DNA of 64,000 bases from Byssochlamys sp. IMV 00236 (taxonomy: Eukaryota; Ascomycota; Eurotiomycetes; Eurotiales; Thermoascaceae), in NCBI GenBank assembly GCA_001931875.2, contig MSJH02000643.1, positions 22,601 through 86,600 of the forward strand. Direction: 5' to 3'. Shown here piece after piece: positions 34,087 through 47,385 of the stretch (position 1 is the stretch's first letter; each line of letters begins with the position of its first letter). Under the pieces are notes generated by a model that was not told where the DNA came from, did no database searches, and saw nothing but the letters and a program-made list of their open reading frames with translations. Made by a program: the position numbers and the translations under genes.

Positions 34087-36691
34087 ATGCCACTTCTCAG
34101 CCATCAACTCTCGAACGATCGCATCGAGGTCAATTCGAAAACTTCTGCAATTATCGCGCAGATGGAATCCCGCAGGTTACCGGCTAGGTCTCTGCCCCGG
34201 CGAAAGAGCATCACCCCCCAGCTCAGCTGTGAGCTCTGTCGTAAGCGCAAGGTGAAGTGCGACAAGCTCAATCCATGTACCAGCTGTGCCTCGAGTGGCA
34301 CTGCCTGCGTTCCCATATACCGAACACGACTGCCTCGGGGCCGTCATGTCAATAATCCGCCGCATCGAGGCCCGTTGCCTCCTATGTCCACAAAAGGTCC
34401 TGGGGAGGCCGATCGGATGATCCAACATACCGTCCAAGTCAATGAGGACCTCTCGGAGCGCATCTATCGTCTCGAAGCACTCATCCAGAGTATGAAGTCC
34501 GCCCAAACGTCAACGGCGGGATCACAGGATCAGGTAAGATAACAACTTTCCTTCGCCTGCCCCATCTATCCTCGAGGATTGCTAACCTTGGCATCGATAA
34601 GTCGGCCAAGCCACCAGATACCTCAGTGTATCCTCCGACTCCCATCAGTTCTTCTACTTTGGATAATTCAACAGCCCCCAGACGTCTCATTCTACAACGC
34701 CCCGACCAGTTTTGGGCAGATCTGGTGGATGAAGTATTACTCAGGACTCGCTGGAATGCACCACAGAGGGAAGAAAGGTGCTGACTCGGACACGTCACAG
34801 ATCCATGGCCTCCACGATGTGATTAAATTCTCACTCGGGGAAGGAGAGGAAGTCCCAATACCCTCCTCTCGCTCGACTAAAATCGGGCTGTCCGACAACG
34901 ACGGGATTCCCGTCCTTGGTCTCGGAGGCGGTAATTCACTCTCAATGCCCCCAGTCGAGAGTTTGCTGCATGATTCTGCAGTTGCCCGCCAGCTGTGTGG
35001 GGTTTACCTTCAGCAGGTTGACCCTGTCATAAAAATTCTCCATCGTCCCTCTGTGAATCAGTGGATGGTCCATGGCAAGCCATATCTGGCCTATGCGGAG
35101 GGTCATCCAGCCACAGAGGCGCTGGGCTCGGCGATCTGCTACTCGGCCGTCAGCAGCATGACTGAAAACCAATGCTCCCTCATGTTTCACACCAGCAAGG
35201 CGCAGCTGATGGTCAAGTCTCGTATGGCCTGCGAGGCGGCAATTGGGCGGGCAGGTTTACTCTCCACTCGTGATATCACTGTCCTCCAAGCATTTGTCCT
35301 GTATCTGGTACGGATCTGATCCCTGGGTGGTGTCGCGTACGTAAAATAGATGACTGATCCTACTTCTCTAGGTGGCCATGAGATCAGAAGACCGCACGCA
35401 GTGCGTCTGGACCTTAATCGCGGTGGCCGTTCGAATTGGCAAAGGCCTTGGCCTCTACCTCGACCTGGAGATAGAGACTTTCTTTGATCAGCAGATGCGA
35501 AGGCGCCTCTGGTTTACCATTTGCCTGATGGATCTACAAGCTTCATTCTTTCAGGCATCTGAACCGCTTATCAGCGTCGAGGAATCCGCGTCCACGGCCC
35601 TCCCACACCACATCAATGACTCGGATTTTGATCCCACAACCACACATATCGACCCCTACCGGGAGGGCCTCACCGACACGACCTTTGCGCTGGTAACCTA
35701 TCACGCCCAGCGGATAGGACGTCTGCTGAACTTCGCTCGGCACGACAGCAAGGTCGACGGGAATACTGTGCCCACCACCGCTACATCCACCTCCTCTGCT
35801 TCCTCAACATCCCACTCCCGCCGACACAAACCCAGTTGGTCACAGCATCACACCCGGCGTTTCGAAGAGGAAGCGCTCCGCCTCCTTCACTTCTGCGACC
35901 CCGAAACTTCGCAATACGCGTGGTTTACATGGCACGGCACGCAGAGTCTTATTGCAACGGCACGGCTTGCGGCCTTGCGCCCTCTCCAGCACGTTGGAAA
36001 TGAGCCGCCTCCGCGCCGTGAGGGCAGTACGGAGCTACTGCGTATCTGCCTCCAGGTGCTGGAGAAAGCACATCTTATGCATACAGACCCCCGCGCGGAG
36101 GGATTGCGCTGGTATGTCACCGTCCCCTGGCATGCGCTGGCGCTCGCCATGGCCGAGTGCTATGTGAGCCTCGACGCGGCTATGGTGCAAAACGCCTGGC
36201 CGCTCATCGAGTCATCATACATACAGTACGAGGCGACTAGAGGTGGAACCCTCAGCGGTCCTCTCAGTCAACTTATGCGGCGAATGAGGGAGAAGCTGGC
36301 AGGTACAGCTCCCCTTCCGTCGGGCAGTCTCCCGAACTGCAGTTTGACCCCGGCCACGGCGACCTCTCCTGCATTATCGGGACTTCTGAACAGACCGCAG
36401 CGTAGTAACAGTGGTAACGAACTGAACCCGTCTGACTCTCCATGGCTGTCGACTGGGGCGACCACGCCGGCGGGGCCCAGGATGCCGTCCCTCCCTTCGT
36501 TACCAACATGGCACTCGATGTCGCTCTCCTCGGAGAACTTACCCTCGCTCTTCACTGGGGATCCGCCTCCACCAGCCGTGGCGGACGGACTGCATCCCGA
36601 TACAGAGACAATATGGGAGGAGCTATTCGCGGGGGTTCCATTCAATGATATTGCAGGTCCGGATACGTTTTTCGATATGAATTGGACATGA
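34087..36691 (+). CDS. Zn2Cys6 transcription factor in accessory island
   Basis: Four exons, 34087-34533, 34602-34733, 34801-35307 and 35372-36691. This gives 801 residues from the first ATG or 776 from the in-frame ATG at 34162, which I prefer because [10 protein letters not shown] directly precedes the basic region. Counted from 34162, the zinc cluster is C23, C26, C33, C39, C42, C49, followed by RTRLPRGRH and a coiled-coil ([16 protein letters not shown]). The fungal_trans domain holds [22 protein letters not shown] and [18 protein letters not shown]. The C-terminal third is Ser/Pro-rich with an acidic end ([10 protein letters not shown]), likely activating. This type is common in secondary-metabolite and drug-response loci. 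A retroelement relic lies right upstream and a transporter gene converges downstream. Target unknown. Confidence 0.87.
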
Positions 36692-37336
36692 TTTGGATGA
36701 GTCTCGTATCGTATGACATCATATTACTCGCGAAGAATGGTGAATAGGATGGAAATTAGCTTATATTTTGGAACACTCTCAGAGCTTCCACCATAATTCT
36801 CAACCCCCAAAGCCTTATCAGTTTCCACCCCATCGCTAAGATGCGTGGTCAGGGGACCGTGTCAGTTGGATTAGAAAGATTCTCTGCTGCGGTGGTTTTG
36901 AAACAATATATCTATGTAGATAACTATGTACAGATACCTATACTTCGGACTGTCCAGCCCCTCGGAAACTAACAGATTATGGCCCCCAAAACAAGGTGAT
37001 TCTCAGAATCCGAAACTGCTGATAAACCTATTTCATAACATTGCTAATTGATAGTTATGGCACAGTTAGGAGTTGTCAACTTGGCAGTTTCCTTCATTCA
37101 TATTCTGTTGGCTCCTTAAGTCTAAGAGTCCGGACTGAAGGTTAGATTAGGATTCATCCATCATAAGTAGAGAGCTATGATATTAAGCTATTCAATCACA
37201 GAAAGGTGAATTACTGACGGCAACAAGACGGAAATTAGTCTAGAATAATCGAAGGAGTTTATCCCTGACTCCCCTCCCCCGCCCCCAACCCACCCTCTAA
37301 CAACAAAGGAGAACCATTCAATCCTCTCCAACCCCC
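36692..37336. other. Convergent 3' region TF / MFS transporter
   Basis: AT-rich 3' flanks; a C-rich tract lies near 37269-37292. No gene seen. Confidence 0.4.
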
Positions 37337-39097
37337 CTAACCAGATGCATACTGCGACATCGCCCTCAGCTTACTTCCCCAAAACCAAAACACCCACGGT
37401 GCTGGCACCCCGATCACAATACTCAAAAATGCCAACAACGTATTTCCCCATCCATATTGCAACCGCTGATACATATACGGCGCAAACAACGGAAACCCAA
37501 AGCCTGCCAAGCTTCTAAGGACAACCGCCGCGGCCATTCCACTTGCAGCGAATCTTGTGTAACTATCGATCACGTACATCTGCATACACTGCAGACAGAC
37601 AATTGACCCGAAGGAGAAGATCACAATCCCAACGTTAGGCATCACCCAGTGGATACGCGCCTGCACACTCCATCCATACCAGAACAAACCCACGGGGATA
37701 AACAACGACCCAATGAACATTGTCGGGATGCGGAATTCCGGTACGCCCGTATTGGTGTTACTCTGTTTCCTTTTCAGATAATAATAGATCCAGTCGCTGG
37801 CGCGCGCGTTGATCTGCGCGCCGAGGACAAAGCCAATGCCTAAAGAAATGTAGTTCAGTCCTCCGATCCCAACCTTCTCGCCGTAGACCCCCTCCCAAAC
37901 TTGCGGAAAGGTAGAGAGGAGGAGGTAGAAGAGGCCGAAGAGGTAGGCCATGTATACTGCAATTAATTGGACGATGGGCTGGGTAGCGAGTAGGACGAAA
38001 GGCCGGATAAGGGCTTTCTGGACCACCGACGCTAGGTTCTGGTTTTGGCCATTGTTGCCATTATTGGCATCATAATCGGTGTGATAGCGCCTGTTACCAG
38101 TGTTTTTGCGGAGCTTTTGGGCACGACGTTTGAGAATGGTCGGCGCGTAGGTCTCTGGGAGGAAGGCCAGCCCCAGCAGTTGGAAAGCTACGCCAGCGAT
38201 GCTGGTTGCCCAGAAGACCCAACGCCAGGTAACAGTCTCAGCAATGAAGCCTCCCGCGATAGGGCCCACGACGGGGCCCAGGAGGGGGGCTAAGCTATAG
38301 ATGCCGACGGCTTTGCCGCGCTGGTCGGCGTTCCAACAGTCGCTTAGCGAGGGTTTTTAGCCATGTTTATCGGTACAGTGGTATGTATGTATGCGCATAC
38401 AAGAAACGGGGGAGATCTACCTTAGAACACCTCCTCCAATAGCCAATGGCGCACTGCCTGCAATCCCACTCATGAATCGAAAGGCAATCAACTGGCCTGA
38501 TGTCTGCGCAAACCCGCACCCTAGGTTCCAGGCTACATAGCACAGATTGCTGAACTGGAGGACATAGGCTCGCCCAAATATTTCGGACAGGGGACCAAAG
38601 CTAAGCGGACCCAATGCATAGCCTAGCACGAACACTGACAACGCCAGTTGTGTTTCCACGTCGGAATGGATATGGGATTCATCCGCGATTTTGTTCAATG
38701 CGGGAGCGACCATGGAGGACGAGACGGGCGAGATGAAGGTGAAGAGCGAGACGGTCAGCGTCACCGCCCATTTTCGGCTCATGGACCAGTTTTTCGGGTT
38801 TTCTTTTTCCTCGAGGGTGGACCAGGAGACCTGCGTGATTATTTCTTTTTGTCAGTTCTCAGTTTGATATCTATAAGTGGGGTTGACTGAGATGACTGAC
38901 CAGGTAGGGATCTTGTTGTAGACCGTTTACTTCACCTCCAAAAGGTTGCGATAGTGTGGATTCTGTAGTCAAAAAGATTTATTACTATTATCAGAGCATT
39001 GTTTCCAAGTGAAGTTTATAGACCTGCATGACCCGTGCGGACACTCGCTTCTCGGAAACTATGTAAACATACCTTCTTTGTCTGCTATCCTAGGCAT
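37337..39097 (-). CDS. MFS transporter, DHA1 drug:H+ antiporter type
   Basis: Proton-coupled exporter of the plasma membrane, substrate unknown. Four exons, 39073-39097, 38901-38962, 38421-38830 and 37337-38342, 500 residues. The cytosolic start leads to WSTLEEKENPKNWSMSRKW, the fungal DHA1 signature before helix 1. Helix 4/5 has LIAFRFMSGIAGSAPLAIGGG. The motif C-like GIYSLAPLLGPVVGPIAGGFI is intact; it marks antiporters. Twelve hydrophobic segments can be counted. The central loop has an Asn-rich stretch (NNGNNGQNQN). The first two exons encode only 29 residues, but phases and GTATGT/CAG signals agree. It converges on the Zn2Cys6 gene; a regulator/efflux pair is inferred. Confidence 0.88.
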
Positions 39098-41914
39098 TGT
39101 GGTCGATACAACTTAGTGCAGCATAGAAGGGAAGAATAAAATATAAATATCTTTGACGCCTGCAAGAAAGTACCAGGGGTCATAAATAACAATAAAAAAA
39201 GACTGGGAAACAGTTGTCTCTACTAAAAGTGCGGACGCTCATATATGCAATCATCATTCGGATTTTAAGACCATCTCTCAAAAGCCGAGCGGCCTTACAA
39301 CTCAGGCATTACATTCCCTCAAAATGGAAAAGTTTCAGATCTACCAATGTACATACAGTATTATCTTATCATCTCTTCCCATTATTGATTAGTTCTTTAC
39401 ATCAAAAGCCACGGATCCGGAATTATAAATTTGTCGGTCGACCACCTGGAACAGGAAGGCCACGTGGGTAGCTGCCCTGTCAAGATAAAGTTATAGTTGT
39501 GGCGTAGTTAGCCGGCGCGTAACCTCTGCTTAAGGGTGGCCTTGCGATTTCGCTACTGCAGCGCTACACCAGTTTATGCAGCCTATAAAGCATAAAGCCT
39601 TATTGCTCGGTGCTTGCGTGAAGCTGATTATAACTAGCAGCGTTGATTAAAAAGGTAGCAATTTCTTCCAACCTTATTCCCGACACATATATTGTGAACA
39701 GTATAAAGTTATAGCGTGCTTATAAACAAGTCTATTTCCAGGATTCTTATCTTCTACAGTATCCATTGCAGGGGCAGATTCTCCCGTTTTGCAGAACAGA
39801 GGCAGACTCATGAAACTGAATAGCTACTGCTAGCCTGTTTTCCCGTTCGAAAACGACCTCTAATTGAGCTATTAGTTCACTATTCTGATTTGTTAACTAC
39901 TATGCGCTTCTAACCTCTCTTTAATACAAAGGTATGTTATGGGGATAACCGCGTCCAATCTACTGGCGATGAGCACATCTAAGTAATATTCTTATTATAT
40001 GCGCTTTTATGACTTATTTGCTAGTAGTGTATAAGAGAACTACGTTTCGGAGAAACGATACACAACGCATACTTATCCAGTTATAATTGATCCCACTGTG
40101 ACATTGGCTTAGTTCTCCTGCAGGTGGGCTGCATAACAGTTATGGCAAGTTATCCATTACTAAAGCTAGTGAAAATATTATATCTCGTTACATGCTACTA
40201 TCAACTGAGAATATCGAGGTTCCACTAGGAAGTCCAGATACATTAAGTACTATTTTACATGACTAATATAGCGGATTGATCACGTACATACTACAGAATT
40301 AACCCAGAGTATATTGGAAATTATTCTGTTTTCAGTGTATAAATGTTGCTGACAGAGATTTTTTTTTTTTTTTTTTTCTGCTGCTATATTCTGTTGAATG
40401 CGTCAGAGACAGACAGCTAGGTCCACAGTTAGACTTGCTTAAATGCAAGCATGTAGGGAATCGAAAGACAATGTGAAGATGGACAACATCCCACTCGACG
40501 AATGATAGTTAGGGCCAGCTCTCTTCAGTAATCGGTCGCCTAGTCAACGTTCTTATTCAATTACTACCAAAATAAACCTAGCACTTCAATTAACAGTTAA
40601 CCTATCCCATCTCAGCGTCTGTTCGGCACAGCCCGCTCTATTATGAGTAGCCCTATTAAATAGATCTAGGACCCCCCGCCCCCTCGAACCCAGTAATAGA
40701 TAATAATATAGATTCTTGCAGATCCTTTACCTTGCTGCTGGGCAAGCGTTAGGGATAATGATATTGTACCCAATCGGGTCTGTCGTGTTGCTTAATATAT
40801 ATATCTGGTGAAGCCAATAGTTCTTAGCTCTCTCCAACCGGGAATAAATATGTCGTAAGGTTGTTGAATTTATGAAAACTGCGAACGCAACACTCTTGTA
40901 CTTTGCCATCCTTAGCCCTCTCGACGCTATCGCGAATGCCAGCGATGATATGTGGAGCAGCCTTTTGTGGCCTGTCGGCTCATCAATTGAATTCTACATA
41001 CATATATCTCCTATGAGGTCTGCCTACCTATCTGACGAGTCCTGTGGGACAGTTACTCCTCCAGATTTCAAAGCTTCCACTTTAAAAACAATCTTATCAG
41101 TCTCCCATGATTAGATAAATAGGAAGGGCAGGGGGCCTTTATGGAGTTGTTAGAGAAGCAGAACCTCCTGCACGCGGGTCTTATAGTCTGAATAATATAC
41201 TTACACGTTGAATCTAACATCATTGACGAAGAAAGGAAGCTATAACTATGAAGAATCTACCAGCCTGCTTTGATATACGGACCAAGTACCTATATCTGTA
41301 AGATCCGATTTAGTATTCCAAAAAATAGTTTATAGTAAGAAAAAAAAAATGATATTATTATTATAGTTCTATTTCTTATTGTAAAGTCCCCTAAGTTATT
41401 ATTATTTCTTTGGGCCAATACTATATATATTTCTAGGATAGAAGCGGGGTCGTGCCGTTTCAGCGTAGTTAATTTATCTCGTGAAGTCAATGCTATGCTG
41501 TTAGGTGTATACTGGATTTTTTTCTGAAGTAAATGACACACAATATATCATGTTAAATCTTAGAACACCTACCACATATCTATTGTGAAATGCTGTCTTG
41601 ATTATTGAAGTTGTTATTTGTTTCTTCATCATTACCTATTATCTGACTGATAGCAGAAAAAAATGGAAGCGGAGCATTCAAGGCGGTGAGAACGTGCGGG
41701 ACAACCAACCAGGTTTAGGCGAGCGGAGCAAATGAATGCCAAGATTTACACACCCACCCAAATTTTTCGATGCGTGTATCGCAGCTCTCGCCTAACTTGG
41801 GCTTCCAGACCGGTTATCGTCCATCTCCAGGTTGCGAACTGCTAGTCGCAACGACTTGAGAACTGCCATATACTTGACTCCAAGGATACTGGTCGCCCTT
41901 AGGAAATAGTCAAG
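39098..41914. other. AT-rich gene-desert with repeat debris
   Basis: About 2.8 kb, clearly AT-richer than its flanks, with many TA-rich words and stops in all frames, as in mutated repeats. A 19-base T-run is at 40359-40377. The 80-codon frame at 40872-41114 starts like a signal peptide (MKTANATLLYFAILSPLDA) but overlaps an opposite frame and lacks other support. No gene claimed. Confidence 0.45.
40359..40377. repeat. 19-base T homopolymer
   Basis: Uninterrupted T-run on the plus strand, as from a retroelement poly(A) tail on the minus strand; that origin is a guess. Confidence 0.6.
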
Positions 41915-43629
41915 ATGGCTGACATTGAGGTACGCATTGAACTTTCCGTTCTCGTGGGCGCGCAGAACCAGTATGCTCATATGCCCACTAGGAACGTCTG
42001 CGCAGTCATGCCGAGGCCTTCGACGGCCTGCTATCATTGATACCTGCCAAATACTACTACGGAGAGGATACAAGTGTATGTGATGACCCTGTGGTCCACA
42101 ATGACTGCACCGCCTTCTCCTAAAAGTGCGAAAGCTGACCGTGAATCCTCCTACAGGACCAGTGGCAGCGAAAAAAGCAGACCAAGGAACAAGCCCGCAA
42201 AGCGAAGAAGGCAAAGTTGGACCCTGACTCTGCAAAGACCGCCAAGGATGTCATGGAAGAAAATGCACGAAAGCGCAAGCGCGGTGATGAGGAGGGCGCA
42301 GAGGACGCCAGTGACAGCGACTCGTCTGTTTCAGAATTGGGCACAGAACTACCCAAGGAAGGCCTAAAACGAGGAGACGCAAAGAAGAAACAGAAGAAAG
42401 AGGCTCAGGAGGCAGAGAAGGCTGCCTCACAGTCGAAAGAAGAGGCCGAAGAACGGAAAAAGCTGAAAGCCCAGAAAAAAGCCGAAAAGAAGGCTGCACA
42501 GCGAGAAAAGAAGAAGGCCAAGGAACTTGAGAAGAAGGAAAAGAAGCAGGAAGAAGGAAAACCTACCTCAGAGTCGTCGCAAAAGTCCCAATCGAGTGCC
42601 AAGCCTGAGAAGCAAAAGTCTGCACCGGAGGAGGATGAGGACGAGGACGATGACAACGATGCGGATGAGGTGGAACAAGTTGAGGGCTTCTCCCTCGATT
42701 TCAACGAAGAACCCACTTCTACCGCCTCATCGACACCAAACTCGCCCGGCTTCGACGCCTCTAATAATGCTTCCGGCAGTTCATCAATATCCTCTATAGT
42801 CCCTCCCAGCGCATCCGCAGATACCTCCAAGAAATCTTCATCCGAACAACAAAAAGTGCCCAAAGCCACACCAGAGGAACTGAAGCAACGTCTACAGAAG
42901 CGTCTCGACGAGCTTCGGGCTGCCCGCCATGCGGACGGTCTCAACGGCAGGCCCGCGCGGAACAGACAAGAGTTGATTGAAGCGCGGCGGCAAAAGGCTG
43001 AACAGCGCAAGAAACACAAGAAAGAGCTCAGGCAAAAAGCCAAGGAAGAAGAACAACGGAAACAAGACGAGGCCATGGCCCGACGCTTCTCACCTAGCGG
43101 ATCCGGCTCTCTTCTCGCATCACCCCGCTCCCCGGCCGATTCGACTGCATCTACCTCGAACAACTTCGCATTCGGCCGTATTACGTTTGCAGATGGTACA
43201 CAAGTTGACCCTTCGCTGTCCAGCCTTATCGAGGGGCACAAGCGCAAAGGTCCTCAGGACGCCAACACGGCCCTGAAGGCCGCTGAGGCCAAGCAGTCTC
43301 GTCTCGCTACCATGGACGCAGAGAAACGCGCAGAGATCGAAGAAAAGGACATGTGGCTGAATGCAAAGAAGCGCGCCCACGGCGAGCGAGTTCGCGACGA
43401 CACCTCCCTCCTAAAGAAGACTCTGAAGCGCAAGGAGACTGCGAAGAAGAAGTCAGAACGGGAATGGAAGGAACGTCTCGAGGGCGTGGCTAAGGGCAAA
43501 GATGCAAGGCAGGCCAAGCGCGAAGAGAACCTGCGCAAGCGAAAAGAAGGCAAAGGAGCAGGTAAGGGCAAGGCCCGACCCGGCTTCGAAGGTAGCTTCA
43601 AGGCCAAGGTTGGTGGCAAGAAGAAATAA
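41915..43629 (+). CDS. SURF6/Rrp14 ribosome biogenesis protein
   Basis: Nucleolar protein needed for pre-rRNA processing of both subunits. Three exons, 41915-41929, 41992-42075 and 42157-43629, 523 residues. The first two exons encode MADIE and ERLRSHAEAFDGLLSLIPAKYYYGEDTS, the conserved Rrp14 N-terminal helix region; without them the family start is missing. The middle is highly charged (KKAEKKAAQREKKKAKELEKKEKK) with an acidic run (EEDEDEDDDNDADEVE). The SURF6 domain is C-terminal: FAFGRITFADG, then LKAAEAKQSRLATMDAEKRAEIEEKDMWLNA..., ending in a Lys/Arg-rich tail with GFEGSF. Length is normal for Aspergillus-like fungi. It lies next to the AT-rich island edge. Confidence 0.92.
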
Positions 43630-44280
43630 AAAGAAAAAAGAAAAGCAATCTATCTACTTCCCATGACTACTTTTAAATACCCTGTCATGGAAAACAAATG
43701 AATCAGTCTCCGTTGTGTGTATGATGACCAAAAAGCAGGCAACATTCGCCCCCTAGGCGGATGTATGGGCCAGGGTACCAGTTGGCTTTGGGGGAGTCGG
43801 GAATTTTTTTTATTAAGAATTGCATTCCCATTCGTTTTATTTGCTTTCACTTTTTGAGTTCATATTTGAGGTTCCATGTGCATTAGGGAGCGATCTTTTT
43901 CTCACAAATTCAATTAGGATTGGAGTTTTGTGCGATACTTGTAGAGTGCAGCAGCATTTGTTATCCAACTGTAATACAACTATTGGTATAGGCAGTAGAG
44001 CCAAGAGACCATTGTACATTTAGCGAGGATGTGATCTTTCTTTTTTTCAGACAAAGGGAAAAATCGGCTCTATCGATTGCTGACTGGAACTAAAATAACA
44101 CAAACATAATACTTCCTTCCGAGAATACATGCATCCATGCAGAGTTGCCACTGGGGATGCTGAGTCGTGTGAGCGATGAAAAAGGACTTCTGATGACGAC
44201 ATTTATGTACAGTACAGGGACAGTTGCTCCAGTAGTGTCTCCTCCTGCATGATGGGAATTATTCCACGACGGAACGTGGT
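43630..44280. other. Convergent 3' region SURF6 / complex I subunit
   Basis: 3' flanks with A- and T-runs typical of fungal polyadenylation regions. No gene seen. Confidence 0.4.
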
Positions 44281-45253
<973 letters not shown>

Positions 45254-45390
45254 GATGAGCGAGATCTGAGGCGCGGAGGGGAGGAGAGGGGAGGTCAGCA
45301 CTGGCAAGTCGAGCAGGTCGTCGACTACGGCGGAATCAGTCGCGATGGTGGTCGAGTGCGGGTTAGGTCATTCCCTTCTGCCGCGCGCTG

Positions 45391-45395
45391 ATTGG
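45391..45395 (-). promoter_or_regulatory. CCAAT box in divergent complex I promoter
   Basis: CCAAT on the minus strand within GGCCAATCAG, about 140 bp from the NDUFS8 start and 180 bp from the ACP start. The HAP/CBF complex binds such boxes at respiratory genes in Aspergillus and yeast. Role here is inferred. Confidence 0.45.
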
Positions 45396-45570
45396 CCGCC
45401 GGCAGGATTTTGCTTGTCCGGCTGCCGAGCCGCAAAGGTCGAGCATCTCGACGTCTTCAATCCTGCCTCTGCCTCTGCACCAGCTCATTCATCTACACTC
45501 CCTTCTCCTCCAGTTTCCTCTATTCTTCCCATCCAAGCACGAGCTTTGCTTCGTCCCCCCCACAGCCACC

Positions 45571-46310
45571 ATGTTCCGTGCCGCCATCGTCCGCTCGCTG
45601 AGGGCCTCCGTGCCTCGCGCCGTCAGGGCTCCTGCCTCTCTCTCCATCAGAAGCTCCCCCGTTGCGCGCCCATCCCAATTCTCTCCCTGCTTCGTCTCCC
45701 AGGCTGTCAGACTCTACTCTGCTCCTGCTGGTCTGTCGAAGGATGAGGTCGAGGGCCGGATAGTCAACCTGCTCAAGAACTTCGACAAGGTGCGTGGCCA
45801 ACATTTCGCCCGTGACGTGGATATCATCAGATCAAGCTGACAATTCTCCGATAACAGGTCTCTGACGCCAACAAGGTTCGTCTTTCTGTCAACTCATCAT
45901 GCAATTTGATCTCTTCGTTTTTAGGAAACCGTCTAACTCCGCACAGATCAACGGCTCTTCGCACTTCTCCAACGACCTTGGCCTGGACAGTCTGGACACT
46001 GTTGAGGTTGTGATGGCTATTGAGGAGGTAAATCTACTCTGATCCGTGCGAAGATAATCAAAGGCGAAAGTGTTGACATGTGCAACAGGAATTCAGCATC
46101 GAGATCCCCGACAAGGATGCCGATGCCATCCACAGCGGTGAGTACTGAAAAAAAAAATCATATAACTAGCTCCATCTCGTGACAGACCAAATGCTTATAA
46201 TATCACAGTTGACAAGGCTGTCGAGTACATCCTGTCTCAGCCCGACGGTGGGTTATCTCTTCCCTCCTTAACCGTGAAGATTTTTAGCTAATCTGGCCAC
46301 AGCTCACTAA
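45571..46310 (+). CDS. Mitochondrial acyl carrier protein (NDUFAB1/ACPM)
   Basis: Carries acyl chains on phosphopantetheine for mitochondrial fatty-acid and lipoate synthesis, and is also a complex I and Fe-S assembly subunit. Six exons, 45571-45789, 45858-45875, 45947-46027, 46089-46137, 46209-46247 and 46303-46310, 137 residues. Exon 2 is 18 bases and the last coding exon is 8 bases (Ala-His-stop with a split codon). The first 50 residues are an Arg/Ser-rich presequence. The prosthetic-group site is LGLDSLDTVE with Ser94. EEFSIEIPDKDADAIHSV and KAVEYILSQPDAH complete the four-helix fold. All phases close. Confidence 0.95.
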
Positions 46311-47385
46311 ATAACCCGCGAGGATACTGGAATGTTAAGAGTCAAAAAAGAGGGATTTTTGGCGTGGATATATGCGAAACTGCTAGAGCTTGAGTGTCAT
46401 GTGGTCACTGGCGCTGCCTTGTACGCTTAATTCATGCCGGGGTTTCTCCCCAATTATTATCGTGTACATCATCTGCAACATGAAGCTTTGATAAATGTCG
46501 GATCTATGTCCTCTGTTCTCGACTGGTTATTCAAGATAATGCGGAATTGAATTACTTATCTGCTGCGGTTGGCTTGCTTGATATACGGCGATGTTACTCA
46601 GCATAGCGTCTTGCCCACGGTCAACTACCGTTCCATATGGGGACCGGCGAATGACATAGCTCCCCTTAGAACGTTAGAATATCGAATATCGTTCCAGTGT
46701 GACATTCTACTAGACTCTACAATGGTAAGATTTCGCCTGACACCTACTGGAGCAATTGACACTCGCCCTGGAACTCTCACTAGGCACAGGTTTGATTACG
46801 TGTCTACCGCGGGAAGATATTTAGATCCCGGAGCTGTGTTATATACTTAGATCTCGATACCAGCGTGCCAATGCCTATAGGCACGAGTGGCATGTTTCCC
46901 CAGCAGGCCCAATCACATAGCCATCACTATGGAAGAACAGAGTCGCACCTGATCTGCGTTAAAATATTATTTCTTTATCTCTTTGGCGTTGTGATCCTAC
47001 GCAGATCATTGGAAGCGTGATCAGCCCCCCCCCCATGGCGGGTGCCAAGCCTCTCTTTTAGCGAGCCGCAGCGGCGCAGCGACAATGTCCGTAGAGCACG
47101 AGGCCTCACATCGCCTTTGACAGCTGGACTCTCTGGACTGCGTATAGACCCTGGGACAGTGGTACTGCTTGTGCAGTGTGAGGTCTAGGCCAATTCCTCT
47201 CTGCACTGATTGTCACTCTCAGCTTCCCCTGACGTGCTCCATCCAAAACAGACTTCCCGTGCGGATCGCGAACCACCTCTCTGCCCCCCCGAATCCCATG
47301 CTGAGAGCAACTCGGTCAATCGACTCCTGAGCTTCCCCCGCCCTCTCATCTCTAGACAAGTTCAACTACATAGCTAGATTCCCCG
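46311..47385. other. Intergenic between ACP and VPS74
   Basis: About 1.1 kb holding the ACP 3' UTR and the VPS74 promoter. A 10-base C-run is at about 47025-47035. The 93-codon frame at 46569 begins with TTG and has no features. No gene supported. Confidence 0.45.

Noticed and set aside
40872..41114. Possible small secreted protein in the AT-rich desert
   Set aside because: The signal-peptide-like start is the only support; an opposing frame overlaps it and the surrounding DNA looks like decayed repeats.
42405..43247. 280-codon minus ORF opposite SURF6
   Set aside because: Shadow of the Lys/Glu/Ser-rich SURF6 coding strand; the sense strand has clear family motifs and splice sites.
46569..46850. 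93-codon plus ORF between ACP and VPS74
   Set aside because: Starts with TTG and has no recognisable domain.
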